Part shown: positions 41,169-50,502 of the stretch, in pieces | Position numbering within the stretch: the first letter of the stretch is position 1 | Layout: each line of letters opens with the position of its first letter | Origin: Trinickia mobilis | GTDB lineage: Bacteria > Pseudomonadota > Gammaproteobacteria > Burkholderiales > Burkholderiaceae | DNA length: 64,000 bases | Direction of reading: 5' to 3' | Assembly (NCBI RefSeq): GCF_017315705.1 | Contig: NZ_JAFLRF010000021.1 | Coordinates: forward strand, 1 to 64,000 | Notes under the pieces: generated by a model | The model's input: only the letters and a program-made list of their open reading frames with translations | The model's database searches: none | Told to the model about the DNA's origin: nothing | Program-made: the position numbers and the translations under genes

Positions 41169-42869
41169 ATGAACTCCCCTGAAACCGCCTCCATCTTCGG
41201 CCACGCGGGAGGGCACCGCCAGCCCCGACCGGCCACCACGCAGACCTGCGGCGAAGCACTCGTGAGGCTGCTCGAACACTACGGCGTCGAACTGGTGTTC
41301 GGCATTCCCGGCGTCCATACCGTCGAGCTGTATCGTGGGCTCGCGGCGTCGACGCTGCGCCACGTCACACCACGCCACGAGCAAGGCGCGGGCTTCATGG
41401 CCGACGGCTACGCGCGCGTTACCGGCAAACCCGGCGTGTGCTTCGTTATCACCGGGCCGGGCATGACGAATATTGCAACCGCGATGGCGCAGGCTTACGC
41501 AGATTCGATCCCGATGCTCGTGATTTCCAGTGTCAACGCCACGCACCAACTCGGCAACGGTGCTGGCCGCCTGCACGAACTGCCGTCGCAGCACGGCGTG
41601 TTCGCAGGGCTCACCGCGTTCTCCCAAACGCTGCTGAATGCGGACGAACTGCCCCAGGTGCTGGCCCGCGCTTTTGCGGTTTTCGCGAGCGAGCGGCCGC
41701 GACCGGTTCACATCGAAATTCCGCTCGACGTGATCGTTGCGCCCGCTCGCGGCACGACATCGGGCGCGGCGGTGCTTCCCGCGAAGCCCGCCGGCGCACC
41801 GGCCACGCTCGAGGAGGCCGCCGGCTTGCTCGCTAGCGCGCGGCGCCCGCTCCTCCTGGCCGGTGGCGGGACTATTGAGGCCGCCCCCGAATTGCGCGCG
41901 CTGGCCGAACGTTTGCAGGCGCCGGTAGCGCTGACGATCAATGCGAAGGGACTGATGCCGCGCGGTCATGCGCTGTCGATCGGCTCGACCCAGTCGCTTC
42001 CCGCGACGCGCACATTGGTGTGCGAAGCCGACGTGGTGCTCGCGGTCGGCACCGAACTCGGCGAGACCGACTACGACGTGATGTTCGACGGCGGGTTCGC
42101 GATCGACGGCAAGCTTGTCCGGATCGACATAGACGCCCAGCAGGTCATGCGCAATTTCCCGCCCGATGTGGCGATCGCGGCCGACGCGAAGCTCGCGCTT
42201 GCCGCGCTCGACGCCAGGCTCGCGGCACACCCGCTGCCGCCGCGCGATGCCGGCTGGGGCGCGCCGCGCGTGCGCGCCGTGCGCGCAGCGGTCAATGCCA
42301 GTTACGACGGGCCGATTCGCTCGCAGGCCGCGCTCCTCGATACCGTGTTGGACGCACTGCCCGATGCGGTCATCGTGGGCGATTCGACGCGCCCGGTCTA
42401 CGCCGGCAATTTCTCTTTCGAGGCGGCCGCGCCTAGGTCGTGGTTCAACTCGTCCACGGGCTACGGCACGCTGGGCTATGGGTTGCCGGCCGCGATCGGC
42501 GCCCGGCTTGCGACCGGCAACCGGCCCGTGATCTGCCTGACCGGCGACGGCGGCCTGCAGTTCACGCTGCCCGAACTGGCGAGCGCTGTCGAAGCCGCCG
42601 TGCCGGTGATCGTGCTGCTGTGGAATAACCGAGGCTATGCCGAAATCAAAAAGTACATGGTCGAGCGCGATATCGAGCCGATCGGCGTCGACATATACGC
42701 CCCGGATTTCCTCGCGCTTGCGCGCGGCTTCGGCTGCTGCGCCGCAACGGCCGAAACACCGGCCCTGCTCGCGAACGAACTGAAGCATGCCGCAGCTCGC
42801 CATGTGCCCACGCTGATCGAAATCGACGAACAGAAGTGGTTCAGCAATGTATCGGGAGGGCAGGCATGA
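41169..42869 (+). CDS. aruI: 5-guanidino-2-oxopentanoate (2-ketoarginine) decarboxylase AruI
   Basis: This 566-residue thiamine-diphosphate enzyme decarboxylates 2-ketoarginine to 4-guanidinobutyraldehyde. The N-terminal domain has the active-site Glu region (RHEQGAGFMADGYARVTGKP), the C-terminal domain the GDG...NN cofactor motif (GDGGLQFTLPEL, then LLWNNRGYAEIKKYM). AruI is close to acetolactate synthases, but the following KauB and GbuA genes identify the pathway. The start at 41169 gives the usual length; upstream in-frame starts exist. No arginine:pyruvate transaminase (AruH) gene is in the window. Confidence 0.85.
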   Translation: MNSPETASIFGHAGGHRQPRPATTQTCGEALVRLLEHYGVELVFGIPGVHTVELYRGLAASTLRHVTPRHEQGAGFMADGYARVTGKPGVCFVITGPGMTNIATAMAQAYADSIPMLVISSVNATHQLGNGAGRLHELPSQHGVFAGLTAFSQTLLNADELPQVLARAFAVFASERPRPVHIEIPLDVIVAPARGTTSGAAVLPAKPAGAPATLEEAAGLLASARRPLLLAGGGTIEAAPELRALAERLQAPVALTINAKGLMPRGHALSIGSTQSLPATRTLVCEADVVLAVGTELGETDYDVMFDGGFAIDGKLVRIDIDAQQVMRNFPPDVAIAADAKLALAALDARLAAHPLPPRDAGWGAPRVRAVRAAVNASYDGPIRSQAALLDTVLDALPDAVIVGDSTRPVYAGNFSFEAAAPRSWFNSSTGYGTLGYGLPAAIGARLATGNRPVICLTGDGGLQFTLPELASAVEAAVPVIVLLWNNRGYAEIKKYMVERDIEPIGVDIYAPDFLALARGFGCCAATAETPALLANELKHAAARHVPTLIEIDEQKWFSNVSGGQA

Positions 42870-44341
42870 ACGCGCCGAACGACACGCAGTTCGTCACGCA
42901 GCACTATATCGACGGCCGCTGGGTCGACGGTGCAATGGGCGGGACGATTGCCGTGGTCAACCCGGCTACCGGGGCCCACCTGACCGACGTGGCCGCAGGC
43001 ACCGCGCACGACGTCGAACTTGCGGTGGCCAGCGCGGCCCGCGCGTTCCGTGCGTGGCGGAAAACGACCGGCGCCGAGCGCGCACGCTACCTGCATGCGA
43101 TCGCCACAGCAGTCGAGGCGCGGCGCAAGCGTCTCGCGATACTGCAATCGCTGAACAATGGCAAGTCGCAGCAAGAGGCGCACATGGACGTCGACGACGT
43201 GATCGCGACGTTCCGCTATTACGCCCAACTGGCCGAGCGGCCGGACGACGCGACTGGCGAAGAGGTCAGCATTCCCAGCACCGAGCACCGTGCGCGAATT
43301 TGCCGCGAGCCGTGCGGCGTGGCCGCGCTGATCGTACCGTGGAATTTCCCCATGGTGACGACGGCGTGGAAGCTCGCCCCGGCGCTCGCGGCCGGCTGCA
43401 CGGTCGTGCTCAAGCCGTCCGAAATCACGCCGCTGCCGGAGCTCGAACTGGCGTCGGCCATCGCATCGGTCAGCTTGCCGACCGGCGTTTTCAACGTAGT
43501 GACGGGTACCGGTGCCGACGTGGGCGCACCGCTCGTCGCGCATCAGGGGGTCGCGAAAGTGTCCTTTACCGGCAGCACGGGTGTCGGCCAGACGGTGATG
43601 AAGACTGCCGCCGACACGTTAAAGGGTGTGAGTCTCGAACTCGGGGGGAAGTCGTCGATCCTGGTATTCGATGATGCGGACCTCGAACTGGCGGTCGAGC
43701 TGGTCGCGACGGGCGGCTTCTTCAACAGCGGCCAGATGTGCTCCGCGACGAGCCGGGTGCTGGTTGCGCGCGAACTCGCGCCCGCGTTGCTGGCGAGGCT
43801 TGTCGAGCGCGCGGAGCGGATCGTCGTCGGCGACCCGTTTGCGCCAGGCGTGCAGATGGGGCCGCTCGTGAACCGTGCCCAATTCGAGCGGGTCCGCGGT
43901 TATATCGAACAGGGTATTGCCGACGGTGCACGGATCGTAACCGGCGGCGGCCGGCCAGCGGAAGTGCCGGAGCACGGGTTTTTCATCGCACCGACGATTT
44001 TTGCCGACGTGCCGCCGACGAGCGCGTTGTGGCGCGACGAGATTTTCGGCCCGGTCCTGTGCGTGCGCGTGTTCGACACCGAACAGGAAGCCGTTGCGCT
44101 CGCCAACGACAGCGAGTACGGGCTGGTGGCGACCATCGTCACCGCCGATGAGGCACGCGGCGAACGGGTCGCTCGCGCGCTGGAGGCCGGCGTGGTGTGG
44201 GTCAACACGCCCCAACTGATCTATCCGCAGACCTCGTGGGGTGGGTACAAGCGCAGCAGCATCGGGCGCGAACTGGGCCCGTTCGGGCTTGCCGCGTTCC
44301 AGGAAATCAAGCAGGTACTGACGCGTCGTCAGGCCAATTAG
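42866..44341 (+). CDS. kauB: 4-guanidinobutyraldehyde dehydrogenase KauB-like
   Basis: This 491-residue aldehyde dehydrogenase oxidises 4-guanidinobutyraldehyde to 4-guanidinobutyrate with NAD+. The catalytic Glu is in LELGGKSS and the Cys nucleophile in FNSGQMCSATSRV. The cofactor region IVPWNFPMVTTAWKLAPALA and the substrate loop near the end are intact. The gene overlaps aruI by ATGA, with GGGAGGG upstream, so the two are translationally coupled. KauB-type enzymes also accept aminobutyraldehyde. Confidence 0.88.
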   Translation: MNAPNDTQFVTQHYIDGRWVDGAMGGTIAVVNPATGAHLTDVAAGTAHDVELAVASAARAFRAWRKTTGAERARYLHAIATAVEARRKRLAILQSLNNGKSQQEAHMDVDDVIATFRYYAQLAERPDDATGEEVSIPSTEHRARICREPCGVAALIVPWNFPMVTTAWKLAPALAAGCTVVLKPSEITPLPELELASAIASVSLPTGVFNVVTGTGADVGAPLVAHQGVAKVSFTGSTGVGQTVMKTAADTLKGVSLELGGKSSILVFDDADLELAVELVATGGFFNSGQMCSATSRVLVARELAPALLARLVERAERIVVGDPFAPGVQMGPLVNRAQFERVRGYIEQGIADGARIVTGGGRPAEVPEHGFFIAPTIFADVPPTSALWRDEIFGPVLCVRVFDTEQEAVALANDSEYGLVATIVTADEARGERVARALEAGVVWVNTPQLIYPQTSWGGYKRSSIGRELGPFGLAAFQEIKQVLTRRQAN

Positions 44342-44365
44342 CCAGTCTACTTAAAAGGATTTGCG

Positions 44366-45337
44366 ATGACGCACGATAACCAATCCGACAACCCTTTCAA
44401 CCAGCCGCTCGGCGGCAATCGGATGCCGCGCTTCGCGGGCCCGGCGACGATGATGCGCCTGCCGAGCGCGACGTCGGCGCAGGGGCTCGATGCGTGTTTC
44501 GTCGGCGTACCGCTTGACACCGGCACCTCGAACCGGTCAGGCGCGCGGTTCGGGCCGCGCGCGATCCGAGCCGAATCGTGCCTGCTGCGCCCTTACAACA
44601 TGGCGACCCGCGCGGCGCCGTACGACAGCATGCAAGTGGCCGACATCGGCGACGTCGCGATCAACACGTTCAATCTGCAGAAGAGCATGGACATCGTCAC
44701 CGAAGCGTATGACGAAATCCTCGGGCATGGCTGCGTGCCCCTGACGATGGGCGGCGACCATACGATCGTGCTACCGATCCTGCGCGCGATGAAGAAGAAA
44801 TATGGCCCGGTTGGCGTGGTCCATATCGACGCGCATGCGGACGTGAACGACACGATGTTCGGCGAGAAGATCGCGCACGGCACGCCATTTCGGCGCGCGA
44901 TCGAAGAAGGGCTGATCGACGGCAACCGCGTCGTGCAGATCGGCCTGCGCGGCACCGGCTATACGGCAGAGGACTTCGACTGGTCGAGATCGCACGGCAT
45001 ACGTGTCGTGCAGGCGGAGGAGTGCTGGTACAAGTCCGTCGCGCCGATCATGGACGAGGTCCGCGGGAAACTTGGCGACGGCCCGGTATATCTGAGCTTC
45101 GACATCGACGGCCTGGACCCGAGTTTCGCACCCGGCACGGGCACGCCGGAAATCGGCGGCCTGACGATCTGGCAGGCGCTTGAAATCATCCGCGGCTGCC
45201 GTGGCCTGGATATCGCGGGCTGCGACCTGGTGGAGATCTCGCCGCCGTACGACCCGTCCGGCAATACGGCGCTGGTCGGCGCGAATCTGTTGTATGAAAT
45301 GTTGTGCGTGCTGCCCAAGGTTGAATACCGGACGTAA
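44366..45337 (+). CDS. gbuA: Guanidinobutyrase GbuA (ureohydrolase)
   Basis: This 323-residue Mn-dependent hydrolase splits 4-guanidinobutyrate to 4-aminobutyrate and urea. The metal ligands are in MGGDHTI, HIDAHADVND and SFDIDGLDPSFAPG. The sequence around NQPLGGNRMPRFAGPATMMR, MATRAAPYDSMQVADIGDVA and MFGEKIAHGTPFRRA is that of GbuA rather than agmatinase SpeB. It ends the aruI-kauB-gbuA run, with AAAAGGA before its ATG. The product 4-aminobutyrate enters central metabolism by other genes. Confidence 0.88.
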   Translation: MTHDNQSDNPFNQPLGGNRMPRFAGPATMMRLPSATSAQGLDACFVGVPLDTGTSNRSGARFGPRAIRAESCLLRPYNMATRAAPYDSMQVADIGDVAINTFNLQKSMDIVTEAYDEILGHGCVPLTMGGDHTIVLPILRAMKKKYGPVGVVHIDAHADVNDTMFGEKIAHGTPFRRAIEEGLIDGNRVVQIGLRGTGYTAEDFDWSRSHGIRVVQAEECWYKSVAPIMDEVRGKLGDGPVYLSFDIDGLDPSFAPGTGTPEIGGLTIWQALEIIRGCRGLDIAGCDLVEISPPYDPSGNTALVGANLLYEMLCVLPKVEYRT

Positions 45338-45349
45338 ATGTTTGGATCC

Positions 45350-45373
45350 GGGGGCGCGGCAGACCGTGCCCCC
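45350..45373 (+). terminator. GC-rich hairpin after gbuA
   Basis: GGGGGCGCGG and CCGTGCCCCC pair over ten positions (one G-T wobble) with the loop CAGA, 12 nt after the gbuA stop. No T-run follows, so it may slow or protect the transcript rather than terminate it alone. The next 236 nt up to the transporter gene hold no other gene. Confidence 0.5.
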
Positions 45374-45609
45374 GGGCTCCGCTTCGCTCCGTACTGGCTA
45401 CGGCCCGCGCCATGCACACTTCACATGCCGCTACCTTTAACAACAAGAAACCGGCAGGCCCGCCTATGCACTCCCGTCATGGCACGCATGCCGATATTTC
45501 GCTTGTGACGTGATTTTTGCAAACCTAGAGTGAGCTCATACGCGACGCAATACAAGCACTCATCCGGCGTATAGATCGGAAACCTAACTGAATCACCATG
45601 GAGACGGCG

Positions 45610-46704
45610 ATGAGAAATTTTAGTTCGGGACGGCGGCAAGCCTTCAAGACGATCGGTGCGGCGCTCGCGGCGTCCGCGCTACCGATGCCGTTCGTGAATT
45701 TGAAGGCGCAGGAACACAATTTCGCCGGCAAGACGCTGCGCCTGTTGACCTGGTCGGACGATACGGGCACTGCAGCGCTGCACAATATCGCCGCGACATT
45801 CATGGCCAAGACAGGCGCGAAAGTGATTGCCGATCGCGCGGACGGCACCTCCGGGATGGTCGCCAAGGTGAAGGCCACCGGCGAGCGCCCCACCTACGAC
45901 GTGATCACGCTCGCAGGCGTGGGCGCCGCGGGTCTCGGCGATGCGGGTCTGCTCGTCAAGCCCGATCTCGACAAGCTGCCGAACCTGAAGGACGTGGCGC
46001 CGCAATATCGCACAGGCGCCAACGGTTTCGGCGTCGGCTATCTGTTGTGGTCCGACGGCCTGATCTACAGCACGTCGACCGTCAAGACGCCGCCCTCGTC
46101 GTACGAAGCGCTGTGGGACCCCAAGTATGCAGGCCGCCTGTTCCTGCCGCCGCCCGAGTTTGCCGAAGCAGTCGATCTGGCGATCATCGCCGCCAAGATG
46201 TCGGGCGGCTCGCAGCAGAACATCGATCCCGGCTTCAAGAAGCTGATGGACTTGAAGGACCGTGTGCTGACGCTCGGCGAGAATCCGAATCAGGTGGCCG
46301 ACCTGTTCCGCACGGGTTCACTCGATATCGGCGGCATCTATTCGCCGGCGTTCTTTCCCGATCAGATCCGCAAACCCGAATACAAGATGGGCGTGACGTA
46401 TGGCATGAAGGAAGGTTTCGCCACGCAGTTGTTGTTCACCGTGATTCCGAAGTCGCACCCGGGCGACAGCGATCTGATCCATGCGTTCATCAACCATTCG
46501 CTCGATGCGGGCGTGCAAGGCCGCATGGCGGCCGACGTGCTGAACGGCCCGGTGAATTCGAAGGCGGTGATTCCGGCCGAAGGGCGCGCGTATGTGCCGA
46601 GTCCGCAGCAGATCGCGGAAAGGGCGTTCCTGCATGACGACAAGGCGCTTGCCGTGGTGCAGCCCGATTGGATCAAGCGCTACACCGAGATCTTCTCAGC
46701 ATGA
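45610..46704 (+). CDS. Polyamine-type ABC transporter, periplasmic binding protein
   Basis: This 364-residue protein has a signal with SSGRRQAFKTIGAALAAS, which could be Tat-dependent. The mature part is a PotD/PotF-type type II binding protein (LRLLTWSDDTGTAALHNIAA, FGVGYLLWSDGLIYSTSTV, WDPKYAGRLFLPP). It should bind a cationic substrate such as a polyamine or guanidino compound. The ATG at 45610 has GGAGA upstream. The permease gene overlaps its stop by ATGA. With gbuA next door, uptake of arginine-derived amines is likely but not shown. Confidence 0.87.
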   Translation: MRNFSSGRRQAFKTIGAALAASALPMPFVNLKAQEHNFAGKTLRLLTWSDDTGTAALHNIAATFMAKTGAKVIADRADGTSGMVAKVKATGERPTYDVITLAGVGAAGLGDAGLLVKPDLDKLPNLKDVAPQYRTGANGFGVGYLLWSDGLIYSTSTVKTPPSSYEALWDPKYAGRLFLPPPEFAEAVDLAIIAAKMSGGSQQNIDPGFKKLMDLKDRVLTLGENPNQVADLFRTGSLDIGGIYSPAFFPDQIRKPEYKMGVTYGMKEGFATQLLFTVIPKSHPGDSDLIHAFINHSLDAGVQGRMAADVLNGPVNSKAVIPAEGRAYVPSPQQIAERAFLHDDKALAVVQPDWIKRYTEIFSA

Positions 46705-47630
46705 CCACCATGTCCGGACTCTCTTCGCACCGGGCCGAACCGGGGGCGCCGGACGAACCGGTTGCCCCCGCATCGGGTGCCGCGCTCGCCAAGGCTCGGC
46801 CGTGGCTGCTGCTCGCGCCGATCCTTGCGTTTCTCACGGTGCTCGCCGCCGCGTCGCTCGTCGTCCTGCGCATGAGCTTCGGCACGAGCGGCGACGAATG
46901 GCACAGTTTCACGCTGCAGAACTACGCAAACCTCGCCGATTCGTACTTCTTGAACGCGCTGTGGCTCACGCTGCGGCTCGCGTTTCAGAGCATGGTGTGC
47001 GCGGTGCTGCTGGCGATCCCGGTCGCGCTGGCGATGGCGCGCACCGAGTCGCGGCTGGCGCGGCGCCTGCTGCTTGCGGGCGTGCTGTTGCCGCTGCTCG
47101 TCAATTTGCTGCTGCAGGGCTATGGCTGGCTAGTGATTCTCGGGCCTGCGGGCTTGCTCAATCACGCATTGCTCGCAAGCGGTGTGATCCAGCGTCCGAT
47201 CCAATGGCTCTATCGCGAGCATGGTGTGCTGCTTGGCCTGATCCAGACAGCGTTTCCGCTTGCGGTACTGCCGTTGTCGAGCGCGATGCGCGCCGTGTCG
47301 CGCTCGTACGAAGAAGCCGCGGCAACGCTCGGCGCGACGCGCCGGCAAACGCTGCGTCACGTGATGTTGCCGCTCGCGATGCCCGGGCTTGTCTCCGGCG
47401 CCCTGCTCGTCTTCGCCTACAACGCGAGTGCGTTCGCGGTGCCGCTGCTGCTCGGCGGCCGGCGCGTGCCGATGCTCGCCGTGCTGGTGCACGACCAGGT
47501 CGCACCGCTGTTGAACTGGCCGGCGGCCTCCGCATCCGGCGTGGTGCTGATGGCCGCTACGCTCGTCGTCATGGCGATCTCGCAGCGCCTCGTGCACCGT
47601 ACGCAACGTATCAAGGAGCCGTCCGCATGA
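46701..47630 (+). CDS. ABC transporter permease (PotB/PotH-type)
   Basis: This 309-residue inner-membrane protein has about six membrane segments and the permease loop EEAAATLGATRRQTLRHVML that contacts the ATPase. The first segment follows a 40-residue polar N-terminus. It overlaps both neighbours by ATGA, so the four genes of this transporter are made as a unit. It should form a heterodimer with the next gene's product. Confidence 0.88.
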   Translation: MTTMSGLSSHRAEPGAPDEPVAPASGAALAKARPWLLLAPILAFLTVLAAASLVVLRMSFGTSGDEWHSFTLQNYANLADSYFLNALWLTLRLAFQSMVCAVLLAIPVALAMARTESRLARRLLLAGVLLPLLVNLLLQGYGWLVILGPAGLLNHALLASGVIQRPIQWLYREHGVLLGLIQTAFPLAVLPLSSAMRAVSRSYEEAAATLGATRRQTLRHVMLPLAMPGLVSGALLVFAYNASAFAVPLLLGGRRVPMLAVLVHDQVAPLLNWPAASASGVVLMAATLVVMAISQRLVHRTQRIKEPSA

Positions 47631-48496
47631 GCACCCCAGGCAATTCGCTTCGTCTGCGCACCCTGCGCCTGCCCACGACGATGCCGGGCCAGCTCGGCAA
47701 GCCTGCGGCGCTGCTTGCCGCGATCGTCCTGTTCCTCGCCGCGCTGCCGATCCTGACGATGATCACGATGTCGTTCAGCGCGTCGGATACGCTGCAATTT
47801 CCACCGCCCGGCTACAGCCTGCAGTGGTATCGCGCAGCGTGGCATACCTTTGTCTCACCCGATGCAAGCGACGCGCTGTCGATGGGCAGCGCGCTGACCA
47901 CGAGCCTGATCGTCGCGGTATCGACGATGGTCGTCGCAACGCTCGTTTCTGTGCCGGCCGCCTATGCGTTGAGCCGTTACCGCTTTCGCGGCAAATCGGC
48001 GGTCGAGCAGCTCGTTGCGCTGCCGCTCGTTTATCCGCTCGTGATGCTCGGGCTGTCGCTGCTGCTGGTGTTCAACGTGCTGCCCGTCGAACTCGGTGTG
48101 TTCCGGCTCATCATCGCGCACGTGATTCTTGTGCTGCCGTTCACGGTGAAGAACTGTGCCGCGTCGGTGGCGTCGATCGGTCCGGAGTTCGAGGAAGCGG
48201 CGTGCGTGATGGGCGCTAGCCCGCGCCGAGCGCTGACCGACGTCGTGTTGCCGCTGATGCGCCCCGGCATCCTCGCCGGCATGCTGTTCGCGTTCATCAT
48301 CTCGTTCAACGAATTCACGGTGACTTTCTTTCTCTACGGCATCAACACAATGACGCTGCCGATATGGCTCTACAGCCGCACCGTGTCGTCGCTTGACCCG
48401 ACCGTGTTTTCGTTCGCGGTCTTCATTGTCGCCATCGACTTCGCACTGATCTGGCTGCTTGAAAAGCTGATTGGCGATGAAGGCGTCGCACTCTAG
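47627..48496 (+). CDS. ABC transporter permease (PotC/PotI-type)
   Basis: This 289-residue permease has six membrane segments and the EAA loop (FEEAACVMGASPRRALTDVV). It ends with FALIWLLEKLIGDEGVAL. It is the second permease of the polyamine-type transporter, coupled by ATGA to the first. The ATPase gene starts 22 nt after its stop. Length and topology are normal. Confidence 0.88.
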   Translation: MSTPGNSLRLRTLRLPTTMPGQLGKPAALLAAIVLFLAALPILTMITMSFSASDTLQFPPPGYSLQWYRAAWHTFVSPDASDALSMGSALTTSLIVAVSTMVVATLVSVPAAYALSRYRFRGKSAVEQLVALPLVYPLVMLGLSLLLVFNVLPVELGVFRLIIAHVILVLPFTVKNCAASVASIGPEFEEAACVMGASPRRALTDVVLPLMRPGILAGMLFAFIISFNEFTVTFFLYGINTMTLPIWLYSRTVSSLDPTVFSFAVFIVAIDFALIWLLEKLIGDEGVAL

Positions 48497-48518
48497 GCGG
48501 GCAGCCCAAGGAACCCTC

Positions 48519-49592
48519 ATGACTCATCTGACACTTCAGGCCGTGACCAAGCGCTTTAACACCGCCTATGCCGTCGACCACGTCGACCTGAGCGTCCCGG
48601 ACGGCAAGCTGGTCTGCTTTCTCGGTCCGTCCGGCTGCGGCAAGACGACGCTGCTGCGAATGATCGCGGGGCTGGAAACGCCGAGTTCCGGCAGCGTGAC
48701 GTTTGCCGGCCGCGATATTACCCGCCTGCCGGCGAACCGGCGCGACTTCGGCATGGTGTTCCAGTCGCTCGCGCTGTTTCCGCATATGACGGTGGCGGAG
48801 AATATCGCCTATCCACTGCGGCTGCGCAAAACGGACAAGGCTGCGCAGTCACGCCGCGTCACTGAACTGCTCGAACTGATCCAGTTGCCGCACATGGCGA
48901 ACCGGCCGGTCACGCAGCTATCCGGCGGACAGCGCCAGCGTGTGGCGATTGCCCGTGCTATTGCGTCGTCGCCGAAACTGCTGCTGCTCGACGAACCGCT
49001 GTCGGCGCTCGACGCCAAGCTGCGCGAAACGATGCAGGTGGAAATCCGCCTGCTGCAACAGCGCCTGGGCATCACGACAATCATGGTCACGCACGACCAG
49101 CGCGAAGCGATGACGATGGCCGACGAAATCGTCGTGATGGAAAAAGGCCGGATAGCGCAGGTCGGCAAGCCGCTCGACATCTACCGCGAGCCGGTCAGCG
49201 AGTTCGTCGCAGACTTCATCGGCCTCGGCAACATCGTGCCGGTGACGTACGACGGACAAGGCGGTGTGAGTCTGCCGGGCGGCCAGCAGATCATCGTCAC
49301 GCAGCCGGCGCGTGTGCCGCAGTCGACGACGGATATCCGGCTGTTGATCCGTCCCGAAGACGTCTGCGTGAAGCCCGCCTCCAGCGGCGCCGGCCCGAAC
49401 CGTCTGAGCGGGACGATCACCTTCATCCGCGACGTAGGCGCGTCGCTCGAAGCGACGATCGACTGCGCCGGCTTCACGCTAACCGCCGCGACGACGCCAC
49501 GCGAGACGCCGGGCCTGATGCTCGGGATGCCGGTGCTGGCCGAACTGCCGCCACAGGCCTGCAAACTGATCGCGGCGCACGCGGCTCACTGA
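48519..49592 (+). CDS. ABC transporter ATPase (PotA-type)
   Basis: This 357-residue ATPase has Walker A GPSGCGKTT, Q-loop VFQSLALFPHMTVAEN, signature [15 protein letters not shown], Walker B LLLLDEPLSALD and the switch His (MVTHDQREAMTMAD). A C-terminal TOBE domain (RLLIRPEDVCVKPASS) marks the PotA/CUT1 subfamily. AAGGAA precedes the ATG at 48519; the longer frame has no ribosome site. It energises the two permeases encoded before it. Confidence 0.9.
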   Translation: MTHLTLQAVTKRFNTAYAVDHVDLSVPDGKLVCFLGPSGCGKTTLLRMIAGLETPSSGSVTFAGRDITRLPANRRDFGMVFQSLALFPHMTVAENIAYPLRLRKTDKAAQSRRVTELLELIQLPHMANRPVTQLSGGQRQRVAIARAIASSPKLLLLDEPLSALDAKLRETMQVEIRLLQQRLGITTIMVTHDQREAMTMADEIVVMEKGRIAQVGKPLDIYREPVSEFVADFIGLGNIVPVTYDGQGGVSLPGGQQIIVTQPARVPQSTTDIRLLIRPEDVCVKPASSGAGPNRLSGTITFIRDVGASLEATIDCAGFTLTAATTPRETPGLMLGMPVLAELPPQACKLIAAHAAH

Positions 49593-49631
49593 ATTCAATC
49601 CGACACCGACGTTTTCGACAGAGGAACAACC

Positions 49632-50456
49632 ATGTTCACCCCTCCCTCCTTCTCACTGCGCGCCCAGCGGATCTTCGCCACGTTCGCCGCGGTGCTGGCG
49701 TTTGCCGGCGTGGCCGCGCTGTCCGCGTTTTCCCAGTCCGCCCATGCCGATGCACTGGATTCGGTCGCCAAGTCCGGCGTGGTCCGGATCGGCGTATTCG
49801 AGGACTATCCGCCGTTTGGCTCGATCGGACCGGACATGAAGCCGAAGGGCTACGACATCGACGTCGCCAACCTGATCGGCAAGGCCCTGAACGCGAAGGT
49901 CGAACTCGTCCAGGTGACAGGCGACAACCGCATGGCGTATCTCGCGGACCACAAGGTGGACATGCTGCTCTCCGTCGGCGAGACACCGGAGCGCGCGAAG
50001 GTGATCGACTTCTCGCAGCCGTATGCTCCGTACTACCTCGCAGTGTTCGGCCCGAAGGCGCTGGTCGTGAAGAATGCGAACGACCTCGCCGGCAAGACGA
50101 TTTCGGTCGCCCGCGGGACGCTCGAAGATCTGAGCGTCACCAAGATCGCGCCGCCGAGCGCCACGATCAAGCGTTTCGACGATCCGAACGGTGCGATTTC
50201 CGCATTCCTCTCCGGACAGGCCCAGTTGATGGTGGTCGGCAACGACGTCGGTGCGACGATCCTTGCGCGTCAGCCGGCGAACGATCCGGAGCAGAAGTTC
50301 GCGCTGTTCAGCTCACCGGATCACGTTGGCCTGAACAAGAATGAGCCGCGCCTGAAGCAGAAAGTCGATGAGACGATTGCCCGCGCCCGCAAGGACGGTA
50401 CGCTGAGCGCGATTTCGCAGAAGTGGCTGCGCGCGCCGCTGCCGGCCAATCTCTGA
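49632..50456 (+). CDS. Polar amino-acid ABC transporter, binding protein
   Basis: This 274-residue protein has a signal peptide ending near AHA-D and a bacterial extracellular solute-binding family 3 fold: GVVRIGVFEDYPPFGSIGPD, MKPKGYDIDVANLIGKALNA, and VDMLLSVGETPERAKVIDFS. Such proteins bind amino acids, often glutamate, glutamine or basic ones; in this cluster arginine, ornithine or a guanidino acid is plausible. It begins the second transporter, 39 nt after the PotA-type gene, with AGAGGAACAACC before the ATG. Confidence 0.9.
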   Translation: MFTPPSFSLRAQRIFATFAAVLAFAGVAALSAFSQSAHADALDSVAKSGVVRIGVFEDYPPFGSIGPDMKPKGYDIDVANLIGKALNAKVELVQVTGDNRMAYLADHKVDMLLSVGETPERAKVIDFSQPYAPYYLAVFGPKALVVKNANDLAGKTISVARGTLEDLSVTKIAPPSATIKRFDDPNGAISAFLSGQAQLMVVGNDVGATILARQPANDPEQKFALFSSPDHVGLNKNEPRLKQKVDETIARARKDGTLSAISQKWLRAPLPANL

Positions 50457-50502
50457 CGACCGGCTTTGCGGACCAGCCCCACCTGACCATGAGCAGCACG
50501 TC

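Noticed and set aside
41151-42803. 550-codon open frame on the minus strand opposite aruI
   Set aside because: Arg/Gly/His-rich composition and exact antisense position to a clear enzyme gene mark it as a shadow.
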